Assembly: GCF_001422285.1 (NCBI RefSeq)
Contig: NZ_LMMO01000004.1
Coordinates: forward strand, 727,094-791,093
Direction of reading: 5' to 3'
Length of the DNA: 64,000 nucleotides
From: Frigoribacterium sp. Leaf263
GTDB taxonomy: Bacteria > Actinomycetota > Actinomycetes > Actinomycetales > Microbacteriaceae
Of this stretch, positions 1 to 8,544 are shown in pieces (the first letter of the stretch is position 1; each line of letters starts with the position of its first letter). A model generated the notes under the pieces. That model saw only the letters and a program-made list of their open reading frames with translations, did no database searches and had not been told where the DNA came from. A program made the translations under genes and the position numbers.

Positions 1-517
1 CCGAGACCTCGATCACCGTCATGACGACGTTGCCCTTGAGCGACTCGCTGATGCCCCGCGCGTTCAGGCAGGCCACCAGGGCGAGGAACGCGATCGCCGT
101 CGGCACCGGCGGCAGGTCGATGAACGTGCCGAGGTAGTCGCCCGCGAAGGCCAGCGAGAGACCGGCTGCGCTCGTCACCCCGGCGGCGAGCATGCTGAAC
201 CCGACCAGGAACGAGATGATCGGCTGACGGAAGGCGCGCTCGGCGAAGATCGCCGCGCCTCCTGCCTTCGGGTACTTCGTGACCAGCTCGGCGTACGAAC
301 CGGCCGTCAGCAGCGCCAGCAGCAGCGCGAGCAGCAACGGCGCCCAGAGCGCCCCGCCGACCTCGGCCGACAGCGTGCCCATCAGCGCGTAGATCCCCGC
401 ACCGAGCACGTCGCCGAGGATGAACAGGTACAGCAGCGGCCCGGTGATCGCCTGCTTCAGCTTCGACGGCGAGCGGTCGGACGGCGCGGGGGCGCTGGTG
501 GGGGCGGGCGTGCTCAT
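1..517 (-). CDS. APC-superfamily amino acid permease, N-terminal part
   Basis: The first 172 residues of an inner-membrane permease are present; the C-terminus runs off the window edge. A short Pro/Ser/Ala-rich cytoplasmic tail (residues 1-25) precedes hydrophobic segments. The stretch ITGPLLYLFILGDVLGAGIY matches TM1 of the APC family with its Gly-rich unwound centre. YPKAGGAAIF matches the conserved loop after TM2. APC members bring in amino acids or polyamines by cation symport, but the substrate cannot be read from this fragment. ATG at 517 is preceded by a GAGGAG ribosome-binding site eight bases upstream. The AGGA codons of this native family motif also contain one copy of the AGGAGGCGCG word. 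Confidence 0.85.
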   Translation of the reverse strand, partial: MSTPAPTSAPAPSDRSPSKLKQAITGPLLYLFILGDVLGAGIYALMGTLSAEVGGALWAPLLLALLLALLTAGSYAELVTKYPKAGGAAIFAERAFRQPIISFLVGFSMLAAGVTSAAGLSLAFAGDYLGTFIDLPPVPTAIAFLALVACLNARGISESLKGNVVMTVIEVS

Positions 518-733
518 GGGTCTCCTCGAGGTCTGGTGCATCGGTCAGTCAATGCGGAAACGGCCGCGGAGGCGCGGGTCCGCTCCCTGAGGCCGCAAGG
601 GGTTGACAACGGGGGTGCGCTTCTGGTGAGGGGTCGGCACGGTTTCGGAGCCGGAGGCGGAGCCCGGGCCGGACGCGGGTACCCTCGGCGAGGCGCGTAT
701 CGGCGCGCGATCGACGGAGGACGAGGAGGCGCG

Positions 734-1243
734 GTGACCGACGACCCGGCATCCCACCCTCGCGAAGGCCACCGCTCACGGCCCTCCGCCACCCGGCCCC
801 TGCACCTGCGATGGAGCTCGCTCGGGCTCGTCGCGCTCGGCGGCATGGTGGGGACCGCGCTGCGCGAGGGGCTGGCGCTGACGTTCGCCGCGCCTCCCGG
901 GGGGTTCCCCGTCGCGATCCTGGTCATCAACCTCGTCGGGTCGTTCGCGTTGGGTCTGCTGCTCGAGTCGCTGGTGCGCCGGGGCTCGGACGAGGGGCGG
1001 CGGCGGATGGCGCGGCTGCTCGTCGGCACGGGGCTGATCGGCGGTTTCACCACGTACAGCGCCTTCGCGGTCGACGTGGGGCTGCTCGGATCGGGCGGCG
1101 GCCTCGTGATCGCATTCGCCTACGCCGTGTCGTCGGTGGTGCTCGGGACCCTCGCCGCCGGGGCCGGCATCGCCCTGGCCGGACGCATGCGCCGACGCGT
1201 CGACCGCCGCCCGCCTCGACACGGGCGGGGAGGCGCGGCATGA
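734..1243 (+). CDS. crcB: Fluoride ion exporter CrcB/Fluc, first subunit
   Basis: A 169-residue four-helix membrane protein of the CrcB/Fluc family, which lets fluoride leave the cytoplasm. Family signatures are visible: GGMVGTALREG in TM1, NLVGSFALGLLLE in TM2 and GTGLIGGFTTYSAFAVDV in TM3 with the Phe/Thr/Ser residues that line the pore. The GTG start is chosen because GAGGAGG lies eight bases before it. This leaves an N-terminal tail of about 27 residues and a basic C-terminal tail, so the protein is longer than the usual ~125 residues. It overlaps the next crcB by four bases (ATGA). Actinobacteria often carry two crcB genes whose products form a heterodimer with dual topology. Confidence 0.9.
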   Translation: MTDDPASHPREGHRSRPSATRPLHLRWSSLGLVALGGMVGTALREGLALTFAAPPGGFPVAILVINLVGSFALGLLLESLVRRGSDEGRRRMARLLVGTGLIGGFTTYSAFAVDVGLLGSGGGLVIAFAYAVSSVVLGTLAAGAGIALAGRMRRRVDRRPPRHGRGGAA

Positions 1244-1641
1244 CCGGCCCGCTCGTCTTCGTCGCCATCGCGCTCGCGGGCGGGGTGGGCGCGGCGCTGC
1301 GCCTCGTCGTCGACGGGATGGTGCGGTCGGCGATCGCGGCGCGGACGCGGGCCGACTCGACGGCGCGACGCCTGCCGGTCGGCACCGCGCTCATCAACGT
1401 GACGGGGTCGTTCGCCCTCGGGCTGCTGGCCGGGCTGGCGTCGACGAGCGGGGTCTCGCACGAGGTGCTGCTCGTCGCGGGCGGAGGACTGATCGGCGGG
1501 TACACGACGTTCAGCACGGCGAGCGTCGAGACCGCCCGACTGCTGGCGGAGGGGCGCCGCGGCGCCGGCGTGCTGAACGTCGTCGGCGTGCTGGTGCTGT
1601 CGGTCGGGGCCGCCGTGCTCGGGGTGGCGCTCGGCGGCTGA
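1240..1641 (+). CDS. crcB: Fluoride ion exporter CrcB/Fluc, second subunit
   Basis: A 133-residue CrcB protein translationally coupled to the first by an ATGA overlap. Conserved elements are GGVGAALRLVVDG near the start, ALINVTGSFALGLLAG (the Asn/Gly/Ser helix) and GGGLIGGYTTFSTASVE (the TM3 break with pore Thr/Phe). It has normal length and no tails. Together with the upstream gene it probably forms a heterodimeric fluoride channel. GGGGAGG lies before the ATG. I found no fluoride (crcB-motif) riboswitch in front of the pair. Confidence 0.92.
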   Translation: MTGPLVFVAIALAGGVGAALRLVVDGMVRSAIAARTRADSTARRLPVGTALINVTGSFALGLLAGLASTSGVSHEVLLVAGGGLIGGYTTFSTASVETARLLAEGRRGAGVLNVVGVLVLSVGAAVLGVALGG

Positions 1642-1659
1642 GCCCGTGGGGGCGGGCGC

Positions 1660-3672
1660 TCAGCGGCGCTCGGCGGGGTAGACCTCGGCGGCGGCGCGGT
1701 CGAACGAGAACCAGACGGGGCGCCCGACGTGGTCGTCGAGCTCCGCGGCCCGCCTCGGACCGAGGTCGGCCGACAGCAGCGCGCCCCGCACCCGGACGAC
1801 GTCGCCGCGCGGTTCGAGGTCGAGCAGCTCGCCGCGGACGCATTCTCGCGAGGGGTCGTCGGGCCGATCGAACGACACGGTGACCAGCGCAGGAGGCACG
1901 GCGAACGACACGGCGCCTCCTTCCGTCATGAGGAGGTCGGCTCCTGGGCCGGTGCCGACGCCGAGGCGGGTGTCGGCGTCGACGCGCACCGCGCCCCGGT
2001 CGACGACCCCGGTGACGAGGTTGACGCCGGCGAGACGCGCGGCGAAGCGCGTGCGCGGACGGTCGAAGACCTCGGTCGGCGTCCCCTCGTCGACGACGCG
2101 ACCGCCTTCGACGAGGACGACGCGATCCGCGAGCGTGTACGCGTCGAGCGCGTCGTGCGTGACGATCATCACGGTGCGGTCGGCGAGCACGCGCCGCAGG
2201 GTCCGCCGCAGAGCGGGCGTCACGACCACGTCGAGCGCCGCCAGGGGCTCGTCGAGCAGCAGGACCCCCGGCTCCGACGCGAGCGCCCGCGCGACGGCGA
2301 CCCGCTGAGCCTGGCCGCCCGAGAGCTCGCCCGGGTGCCTGCCCGCGAGATCGAGGACCCCCACCTCGTCGAGCCGGCGCCGGGCCGTCCGGCGCGCCTC
2401 GTCGGCGGGGCGGCCTGCGCTGCGGGGGCCGAACGCCACGTTCTCGAGCACGGTCAGGTGCGGGAAGAGCAGCGGCTCCTGCGCCAGGAGCGAGACGCCG
2501 CGGAGGTGCGGTGCGAGCCACGACGACGCGTCGCCCCGGTCGCGACCCGCCTCGGAGAGCACGGTGCCGTCGAGGGCGATCCGACCCGCGTCGGGTCGGA
2601 CGAGCCCGGCGACGGCGCCGAGCAGCGTCGACTTGCCCGCGCCGTTCGGGCCGAGCACGGCCACCGTCTCGCCCGGCTCGACGACGAGGCGGAGGTCGAC
2701 GTCGCGCTCGTCGACCCGGAGGGTCACCTCGAGACGACGCGCAGGCGCGGCGGGCGGGGCGGTGCCCGCCGGAGCGTCATCCGCTCGCGGGCCGTCGTCG
2801 GCGCGGCCGGGCGCCTCCGCCGACGGGCGGTCCGTGGGCGCCGCCCCGCGGGTGGGCGCGAACCCGCCGACCCGATGCGCGACCGCGACGATCACGACGG
2901 CGACGACGACCAGCACGAGCGAGAGGGCCACGGCGGTGTCGGGGTCGGTCTCGCGCTGCAGGTAGATCTCGAGGGGGAGCGTGCGGGTCGTGCCCTGCAG
3001 GCTGCCGGCGAAGGTCAGCGTCGCTCCGAACTCGCCGAGGGCCCGGGCGAACGACAGCACGGCGCCCGAGATGACCGCGGGCAGCACGAGGGGCAGCGTG
3101 ACGCGGCGCAGCGCGGTCGTCGGTCGAGCGCCGAGGGTCGCGGCCACGACCTCGTACCGCGTGCCGACGGTGCGCAGGGCGCCCTCGAGGCTGAGCACGA
3201 GGAACGGCAGGGCGACGAAGGTCTGCGCCAGGACGACCGCCGTCGTCGAGAACGCGATCTCGACGCCGAGCACGTCGAGCACCCCGCCGAGCAGACCCCG
3301 CCGGCCGAACGTGTAGAGCAGTGCGATGCCCCCGACGACGGGTGGGAGGACGAGCGGCAGCAGGACGAGTGCCCGCAGCAGCTGCTGCCCGCGGAATCGC
3401 GCTCGTGCCAGCACGACGGCCATCGGGACGCCGAAGACGACGCAGAGGACGGTCGCGGCGACGGAGGTGCGGAGGCTGAGGAGGAGGGCCGAGAGCGACG
3501 ACTCCGACGTGACGAGGGGGATGAAGCGGTGCCAGTCCACCCGCAGCACCATCGCGGCCAGGGGCAGCACCACGAACGCGGCGCCCACGGCGGCCACGAT
3601 CAGCACACCCGCCGGGATCCCGGTGGCGGGTACGCGGCTCATGGGCGCGCGGCGGACACGACCACGGCTCAC
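1660..3672 (-). CDS. modBC: Molybdate ABC transporter, ModB permease fused to ModC ATPase
   Basis: A 670-residue single chain joins two subunits that are usually separate. Residues ~20-270 are the ModB permease: five to six hydrophobic segments and the cytoplasmic coupling loop [17 protein letters not shown] at 174-190. Residues 271-313 are an Ala/Pro/Asp linker. The rest is ModC: Walker A GPNGAGKS (341-348), signature LSGGQ (450-454), Walker B LLLDEP (471-476), switch His near 506 and a C-terminal TOBE-like domain. It imports molybdate with ModA. GTG at 3672 is preferred because GGGAG precedes it; ATG at 3642 is the alternative. modA lies 73 bases upstream on the same strand. Confidence 0.88.
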   Translation of the reverse strand: MSRGRVRRAPMSRVPATGIPAGVLIVAAVGAAFVVLPLAAMVLRVDWHRFIPLVTSESSLSALLLSLRTSVAATVLCVVFGVPMAVVLARARFRGQQLLRALVLLPLVLPPVVGGIALLYTFGRRGLLGGVLDVLGVEIAFSTTAVVLAQTFVALPFLVLSLEGALRTVGTRYEVVAATLGARPTTALRRVTLPLVLPAVISGAVLSFARALGEFGATLTFAGSLQGTTRTLPLEIYLQRETDPDTAVALSLVLVVVAVVIVAVAHRVGGFAPTRGAAPTDRPSAEAPGRADDGPRADDAPAGTAPPAAPARRLEVTLRVDERDVDLRLVVEPGETVAVLGPNGAGKSTLLGAVAGLVRPDAGRIALDGTVLSEAGRDRGDASSWLAPHLRGVSLLAQEPLLFPHLTVLENVAFGPRSAGRPADEARRTARRRLDEVGVLDLAGRHPGELSGGQAQRVAVARALASEPGVLLLDEPLAALDVVVTPALRRTLRRVLADRTVMIVTHDALDAYTLADRVVLVEGGRVVDEGTPTEVFDRPRTRFAARLAGVNLVTGVVDRGAVRVDADTRLGVGTGPGADLLMTEGGAVSFAVPPALVTVSFDRPDDPSRECVRGELLDLEPRGDVVRVRGALLSADLGPRRAAELDDHVGRPVWFSFDRAAAEVYPAERR

Positions 3673-3745
3673 CGGGTCGGCTCCCACCCAGCGGCGGCAG
3701 GAGACCGGGGGAGGCGACGAGCGGCTGTCGCCGCCTGACGCCTCG

Positions 3746-4624
3746 TCACGGCGACCCGAAGCCGGCGGCCGAGAGCACCGCCTGGCCGTCGGGACCGGCC
3801 ACGTAGTCGACGAACGCCTGTGCCGCATCCGAGTCTCGGGAGTCGGTGAGCGCCGCGATCGGGTACGTGTTGACGGCCTCGGCGGACTCGTCGAACGGGA
3901 CGCCCTCGACGGCGTCACCGGCGGCGGCGATGTCGGTCACGTAGACGAGCCCCGCATCGGCCTGGCCCGAGGTGACCTTGCCGAGCACGTCGGTGACGGA
4001 GGACTCCTCGCTGACCGGGGTCAGCGTGACCCCCGCCGCCTTCGTGACGGCGACCGTCGCGGCGCCGCAGGGCACGGCGGGGGCGCAGACGACGATGTTC
4101 AGATCGTGGTCGGCGAGATCGGCGAGGTCGCGCACGCCGGCGGGATCGCCCGGAGGCACGGCGATCTCGAGCACGTTCGTCGCGAAGTCGACCGGGTCGC
4201 CGTCCGTGAGGCCCGCGTCGACCACCGTGCTCATGTTCTTCGCGTCGGCCGACGCGAAGACGTCGGCGGGCGCACCCTCGACGATCTGCGTGGCGAGATC
4301 GGACGAGCCCGCGAGGTTGAGGTCGACCGACACCCCCGGATGCGCCGCCTCGAAGTCGGCGGCCAGGTCGGTGAACGAGCCGGTGAGTGACGCGGCGGCG
4401 AAGACCGTGATGCTGCCCGACAGGTCGTCACCGCCCGGTGAGCCCGACGCCGAGGTGGCGCCGTCGTCGGATGCCCCGCACCCGGTCAGCGCGACGACCG
4501 TCAGCCCGACGATGCCGAGCACTGCGGCGCGGCGGGTGCGGAGGGAGCGGTGGGTGCGGCGGGTGCGGCGGGGGCGCCCCGAGGGAGCGATATCGCCGCT
4601 CGCGTGGGCCGCGGGGAGTCTCAT
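3746..4624 (-). CDS. modA: Molybdate-binding lipoprotein ModA
   Basis: A 292-residue periplasmic-binding-protein-type lipoprotein that delivers molybdate or tungstate to the ModBC transporter. The N-terminus is unusually long and Arg-rich (residues 1-32), then a hydrophobic segment ends in the lipobox LTGC (Cys49). The mature domain has the ModA pattern: [31 protein letters not shown] and [16 protein letters not shown]. The ATG overlaps the stop of the upstream ModE-like gene by four bases (ATGA), so the two are co-translated. Confidence 0.92.
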   Translation of the reverse strand: MRLPAAHASGDIAPSGRPRRTRRTHRSLRTRRAAVLGIVGLTVVALTGCGASDDGATSASGSPGGDDLSGSITVFAAASLTGSFTDLAADFEAAHPGVSVDLNLAGSSDLATQIVEGAPADVFASADAKNMSTVVDAGLTDGDPVDFATNVLEIAVPPGDPAGVRDLADLADHDLNIVVCAPAVPCGAATVAVTKAAGVTLTPVSEESSVTDVLGKVTSGQADAGLVYVTDIAAAGDAVEGVPFDESAEAVNTYPIAALTDSRDSDAAQAFVDYVAGPDGQAVLSAAGFGSP

Positions 4625-5031
4625 GCGCCCACCGGTCGCTGAGGCGTCTCGACGATCACGGTCGTGGCCTTCACCACGGCCACCGCGACGGAGCCGAGCT
4701 CGAGCCCGAGCTCGCGGACGGCCTCGCTGCTCATCAGCGACACGACGCGATGCGGCCCGCACTGGATCTCGACCTGCGCCATGACGGTGTCCATCACGAT
4801 GTCGGTGACGAGCCCGACGAACCGGTTGCGAGCCGAACGGCCGATGCCCGACGGGTCGTCGGGCAGCACGGCGTTCTCGCGAGCCAGTCGAGCCAGGGCG
4901 AGCCCGTCGACGACGGTGCGCGACGAGGCGTCGCGCTCGCCGACGAGGGTGCCGTCGGCGACCCACCGGCGGACGGTGTCGTCGCTGACGCCGAGGAAGG
5001 ACGCTGCGTCGCGGATCCGTATCTGAGCCAT
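4621..5031 (-). CDS. ModE-like molybdate regulator (excisionase HTH plus TOBE domain)
   Basis: A 136-residue two-domain protein. Residues 1-60 (IRDAASFLGVSDDTVRRWVA) form a MerR/excisionase-type helix-turn-helix. Residues ~70-136 are a molybdopterin-type TOBE domain, which binds oxyanions such as molybdate. Actinobacteria commonly have this compact version in place of classical ModE, first in the mod operon. It probably senses molybdate and controls the downstream modA-modBC genes. The start is chosen because a TATACT -10 box ends seven bases before the ATG, giving a leaderless transcript. Confidence 0.82.
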   Translation of the reverse strand: MAQIRIRDAASFLGVSDDTVRRWVADGTLVGERDASSRTVVDGLALARLARENAVLPDDPSGIGRSARNRFVGLVTDIVMDTVMAQVEIQCGPHRVVSLMSSEAVRELGLELGSVAVAVVKATTVIVETPQRPVGA

Positions 5032-5038
5032 GGAAGCC

Positions 5039-5044
5039 AGTATA
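5039..5044 (-). promoter_or_regulatory. -10 box of a leaderless promoter for the mod operon
   Basis: TATACT reads on the minus strand and ends seven bases before the ATG of the ModE-like gene, so transcription should begin at or next to the start codon. No Shine-Dalgarno sequence is present. No convincing -35 was found. Confidence 0.6.
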
Positions 5045-5108
5045 AGTCCGCATCTGCGCTGTGAAGGAGCTCGCCGACCCGCGGAAGGGCGCCGGAGGCG
5101 CCTCGAGT

Positions 5109-5162
5109 CGGTGGTCGGAAGAGGCCCTCGTGGGCGGCGCGAAGGGCGGGAAGCGACCACCG
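5109..5162. repeat. Imperfect palindromic repeat (GTGGTC-GAAG family), copy 1
   Basis: Arms CGGTGGTCG at 5109-5117 and 5154-5162 face each other across 36 bases. The sequence GGTGGTCGGAAGA resembles the arms of the better copies at 5190-5251 and 56206-56263. I treat it as a decayed member of that family. The space between the mod operon and the sortase gene (5032-5328) holds this repeat and the next one and no gene that I can support. Confidence 0.45.
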
Positions 5163-5189
5163 TGCCCCGCAACGCGGTTCGGCCAGGAG

Positions 5190-5251
5190 TCGAGTGGTCG
5201 GAAGATGTCGTCCGTGAGCGGGGGGGGGAAGAGCATCTTCTGACCACTCGA
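5190..5251. repeat. Palindromic repeat (GTGGTC-GAAGATG family), copy 2, likely terminator
   Basis: An 18-base stem with one G:T pair: GAGTGGTCGGAAGATG on the left and CATCTTCTGACCACTC on the right, around a 26-base G-rich loop. Its right arm is identical over 19 bases to that of the copy at 56206-56263. It lies about 80 bases downstream of the sortase stop codon on the minus strand, where a terminator is expected, but there is no T-tract. Confidence 0.6.
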
Positions 5252-5328
5252 GCGGCGGCGGCGGCAGCGGGGGAGTTGGGCGAAGTGGGGAGGCGGAGGC
5301 GCCCGGCCCGACTCCGCCCGGCCCCGGC

Positions 5329-5949
5329 CTACCGGACGCGCTCGGCGAAGACGACGCGGTTGTCGTCGTAGTGCCCGACGCTCCGGTCGAAGAACCCGCC
5401 GCAGGTGATGAGGCGCAGCGAGTCGTCGGCCGTCGCGCCGAAGACCCTGGCCGTGGGGAAGTCCGCCTTGGCGAAGTCCTCGACCTCGGTCACGGCGTAG
5501 CGGGCGGGCGCGCCGTCGGCGTCGAGCACCTCGACCTCGTCGCCCACCGCGACCTCCGAGAGTCGCGCGAACACGGCCGGCCCCGTGGTCGAGTCGACGT
5601 GCGCCGCGATGACGGTCGGTCCCCTCCCACCGGGGCGACCGCCTCCGGTGAACCAGCCCACGTCGTCGAAGTCCGTCGGGACCTCCATGCGTCCGTCGGC
5701 GGCGATGCCGAGGTCGATGAGGGGCTCGTCGAGCTCGATCGACGGAACCGACACCCTGATCGGGGCGACCCCGTCGGCGATCGCCGGCGACGCCACCGGG
5801 GTCGGTGCCGCCGACGGTGCGGTGGACCCGGCAGGAGGCGCGCTCGGCTCCGCCGTCGGACCCGACCCCGTCGGGGCGGCGACCTCCGTCGGTGCGGCGG
5901 GTGCGCCTCCTGAGTCCGGCGCGCAGCCGGTCAGCACGAGGGCGACCAC
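5329..5949 (-). CDS. Class-F-like sortase
   Basis: A sortase that cleaves a sorting signal and links surface proteins to the wall or to other proteins outside the membrane. The catalytic set is visible: His in VIAAHVDS, Cys in LITCGG and Arg in DDNRVVFA. A Pro/Ala/Thr-rich linker follows the lipobox-like LTGC. GTG at 5949 is the only usual start codon in frame, but it would cut off the Arg-rich and first hydrophobic part of the export signal, which is encoded in frame back to about 6039. The true start is unresolved (possibly CTG at 6039 overlapping the upstream stop). It lies just downstream of a CHRD-domain protein that is its likely substrate. Confidence 0.8.
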   Translation of the reverse strand: MVALVLTGCAPDSGGAPAAPTEVAAPTGSGPTAEPSAPPAGSTAPSAAPTPVASPAIADGVAPIRVSVPSIELDEPLIDLGIAADGRMEVPTDFDDVGWFTGGGRPGGRGPTVIAAHVDSTTGPAVFARLSEVAVGDEVEVLDADGAPARYAVTEVEDFAKADFPTARVFGATADDSLRLITCGGFFDRSVGHYDDNRVVFAERVR

Positions 5950-6035
5950 CGCGGCGGCCGAGACGATCAGGGGCGCGGCCGCCCGGCGGGTGCGACGCTC
6001 ACGCGACGCACCCGCCTCGGGGCGACCGCCGGAGA

Positions 6036-6761
6036 TCAGGACTCCTGGCGGCGGTGGCGACGGGCGACGAGCACGCCGGCCGCGCCGAGCAGTCCGAGGG
6101 CGCCGATCGCGCCGGCGCCGATCAGGCTCTGGTCACCGGACGAGGCGTTCGCCGCGCCTCCGGCACCGGTGTCGACCCCGCCGACCGGCACCTGCGTCAG
6201 CTGGCCGCGCACCACGCCGGCGGCGAAGTCGGCGGTGTGCGAGTCGCCGGTGAAGCCCTCGGGGTTCGCCTCGATCTGCGCGAGCGTGAAGCCCTCGCCG
6301 GTGTCGGCGCCCGCGTCGCTCATGACGCCCGTGGTGAAGGGCCCCTGGAGGCAGCCGCTGCTGGTGCGCTCGCCCGTGCCGTCGTCGACGGGGTTGGGGA
6401 ACGCGATGCGCGGCGGGCCCGACTTGCCGGCCGCCGCCTCGTGGATGTGCGTGGCCGTCTTGGCCGGGCTCTTGTAGTCGCCCGAGACGCCCGAGAGGGT
6501 GATGTCGTAGCAGATGATGTTCTGGTCGCTGTTGATGCGGAAGTCGAAGGTGCCGGTGGCGCCCTCCTGGCCCGGGGTGACGGCGCCTTCGGTGTTGATG
6601 ACCTGGTCGGGCGTCGCCATGACGGTGAAGGCGCTCGTGAAGCTCGAGGGCTCGGGGACCTCGGTCTCGGCGCTCGCCGGAGCGGCGGCGAACAGGGTGA
6701 GGGCGGCTGCGGCGGCGCCTCCGATGGTCAGGGTGCGGACGGAACGGTTCATCTTCGACAT
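6036..6761 (-). CDS. Secreted CHRD-domain surface protein with C-terminal membrane anchor
   Basis: A 241-residue exported protein. Residues 1-32 are a Sec signal peptide ending APASAETE. The middle carries a CHRD domain (TGTFDFRINSDQNIICYDI, then THIHEAAAGKSGPP and VVRGQLTQVP), a fold named from chordin and found in bacterial surface proteins of uncertain role. The C-terminus is PVGGVDTGAGG, a hydrophobic helix and RRHRRQES, which is laid out like a sorting signal but has no LPxTG. Directly downstream is a sortase. ATG at 6761 has AGAGGAAG before it. The start overlaps the end of the upstream EamA gene by 13 bases. Confidence 0.85.
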   Translation of the reverse strand: MSKMNRSVRTLTIGGAAAAALTLFAAAPASAETEVPEPSSFTSAFTVMATPDQVINTEGAVTPGQEGATGTFDFRINSDQNIICYDITLSGVSGDYKSPAKTATHIHEAAAGKSGPPRIAFPNPVDDGTGERTSSGCLQGPFTTGVMSDAGADTGEGFTLAQIEANPEGFTGDSHTADFAAGVVRGQLTQVPVGGVDTGAGGAANASSGDQSLIGAGAIGALGLLGAAGVLVARRHRRQES

Positions 6762-7762
6762 GCTTCCTCTGCCTCTCGCGGGGCGTGATCCGGTCGGACG
6801 ACGCTTGTGGAGGGGCTTACGACGGCGCTGCGCGGAACGTTCAACACGACAGGATCTTTTCTTCCCTCGAGGATCAGGACCAGCGCGACCCCGGAGGCGC
6901 ACAGCACGAACCCGGCGACGGTCACGACGGTCAGCGGCTCGTCGAACAGGGCGGCTCCCGCGAGGGCGGTCGTCGGCGCCACGAGGAAGAGCAGGGCGTT
7001 GAGGGCCGTGATGCCGACCCGCCGCAGCAGCCACCAGTAGAGGCCGTAGGCGATCAGGGTCGGCAGCGCCGCCGACAGCAGGGCGGCCAGCCAGAAGGCC
7101 GCATCGGCGGGCGGCGCCAGCGTGCCGGTGGCGAGTGCGAGCACGATGAGCGCGGCGGCGGTCACGACGATGTGGATCGTGAGGGTCGTGACGACGGGGA
7201 GGCGCGCCTCCGATCGCCGCTCGACGAACGTCCCGACGATGAGGCAGGCCATGGCCGCCGCGGGCAGCAGGTAGGCCGTCGCCGACGCGTCGGAGCCGCC
7301 GAGCTGCGATCCGACGACCAGCGCCACCCCGACGGCGCCGAGGGTGAGGCCCACCCACTGGCCGCCGCGGACGCGCAGCCCCAGCAGCGGCCCGACGAGG
7401 GTGGCGACGACGAGCGGCTGCACGGCGTCGATCAGCGCGGTCGTGCCGGTCGCGATGCCCGCCCCGACCGCGGCGTAGACGAAGAAGCAGTAGCCGAACT
7501 GGGCCGAGAGCCCGATCGCGACCTGCCGTCGGAGGTCGGCCCGCGGCACCGTGCGGAGCGCCGCGAGCCCGCCCGGCCGGGCGAGCAGCACGACGAGCAG
7601 CACGACCGCGAGCGGGGCGAAGCGCCAGCCCAGCAGGGTCGTGGCCGGCACGTCGACCGTGGCGATCTTGGCGATGACGAAGCCGGAGCTCCACGACGTG
7701 ACGAAGGCGGCCGAGGCCACGACGGTGACGACGGCACCGAGTACACCGATCTGTTTACTCAT
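6749..7762 (-). CDS. EamA/DMT-family exporter
   Basis: A 337-residue membrane protein with about ten hydrophobic segments in two EamA repeats. Typical features are WSSGFVIAK in TM1, ALIDAVQPLVVATLVGPLLG at the end of the first repeat and ALLFLVAPTTALAGAALFDE in the second. Such proteins export metabolites or amino acids or act as drug pumps; the substrate is unknown. The tail after the last helix is hydrophilic. ATG at 7762 is placed by a TATAGT -10 box seven bases upstream (leaderless). It is transcribed divergently from a TetR gene, which probably represses it. Confidence 0.85.
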   Translation of the reverse strand: MSKQIGVLGAVVTVVASAAFVTSWSSGFVIAKIATVDVPATTLLGWRFAPLAVVLLVVLLARPGGLAALRTVPRADLRRQVAIGLSAQFGYCFFVYAAVGAGIATGTTALIDAVQPLVVATLVGPLLGLRVRGGQWVGLTLGAVGVALVVGSQLGGSDASATAYLLPAAAMACLIVGTFVERRSEARLPVVTTLTIHIVVTAAALIVLALATGTLAPPADAAFWLAALLSAALPTLIAYGLYWWLLRRVGITALNALLFLVAPTTALAGAALFDEPLTVVTVAGFVLCASGVALVLILEGRKDPVVLNVPRSAVVSPSTSVVRPDHAPREAEEACRR

Positions 7763-7785
7763 GCGACCGACTATACAGATCGGTA
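7742..7785. promoter_or_regulatory. Operator pair and overlapping divergent promoters (eamA / tetR)
   Basis: The sequence ACCGATCTGT at 7745-7754 faces ACAGATCGGT at 7775-7784. The similarity extends outward, giving two inverted copies of about 16 bases. One copy lies over the first codons of the exporter gene. The other overlaps both -10 boxes (TATAGT for the exporter at 7775-7770, TAGACT for the regulator at 7784-7789). This layout lets the TetR protein shut both genes. Confidence 0.65.
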
Positions 7786-7795
7786 GACTCTCGGG

Positions 7796-8443
7796 GTGAC
7801 CGAATCCGAGACGACCTCGCGCCTCCCCGACTCCTCGACCGACCCGCTGCCGGCGTCGTTGCCGCCTCTGCCTCCGCTCACGCCCGGCGCCCGTCGCGTG
7901 CTCGACGCGGCGTCGCGGCTGTTCTACGAGCAGGGCATCCACGCCGTCGGCGTCGACACCATCGCGGCCGAAGCCGGGGTCACGAAGAAGACCCTCTACG
8001 ACCGGTTCGGATCGAAGGAGGCGCTGGTCGTCTCGTACCTGCAGCACCGCGACCAGAGATGGCGCGAGCACATCGCCGCCCACCTCGCTCTCGTGCCCGA
8101 GCCGGGCCCCGACCGGGTGCTGGCCGTCTTCGACGCCACGATCCTCTGGGTGCCCGACAACGATCGGAAGGGCTGCAGCGCGATCAACGCCCGGGCCGAG
8201 ATGGGCGACGGGAGCGACGGCAACCCCGCTCTGCCCGAGGTCGTCCGCCAGAAGGCCTGGATGTTCGAGCTGTTCGGCGCCCTGTGCCGCGAGGCGGGCG
8301 TGGACGACCCCGACGGCACGGCGCGACTGCTGATGCTGCTGCACGAGGGGGGACTCGTCACCCTCGGCATGCGGACGTTCGCCGAGCCGTTCGTCGTCGC
8401 CCGGGCGGCGGCGGCCGAGGTGCTGCGTGCGCGGGGCCTCTGA
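7796..8443 (+). CDS. TetR-family transcriptional repressor
   Basis: A 215-residue regulator. After a Ser/Pro-rich N-terminal tail of about 30 residues comes the TetR helix-turn-helix: ARRVLDAASRLFYEQGIHAV, DTIAAEAGVTKKTLYDRFGS and KEALVVSYL. The C-terminal half is the ligand-binding domain. The GTG start follows a TAGACT box by six bases and has no Shine-Dalgarno. The divergent EamA exporter and the shared operators between the genes indicate that it controls that exporter and itself. Confidence 0.88.
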   Translation: MTESETTSRLPDSSTDPLPASLPPLPPLTPGARRVLDAASRLFYEQGIHAVGVDTIAAEAGVTKKTLYDRFGSKEALVVSYLQHRDQRWREHIAAHLALVPEPGPDRVLAVFDATILWVPDNDRKGCSAINARAEMGDGSDGNPALPEVVRQKAWMFELFGALCREAGVDDPDGTARLLMLLHEGGLVTLGMRTFAEPFVVARAAAAEVLRARGL

Positions 8444-8544
8444 GGCGGAGCGGGGCGGGGTGCCGAGGCCGTAGGAGGCGCGGGTCGGCCCGGCAGGACG
8501 CCCGCTCCCGGCGCGGTCGGAGGTGCGCACGCGATGCTGACGGC

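Noticed and set aside
518..733. Fluoride riboswitch before the crcB pair
   Set aside because: I looked for the conserved crcB-motif elements (GGNGAUG and CUGAUG) and found none.
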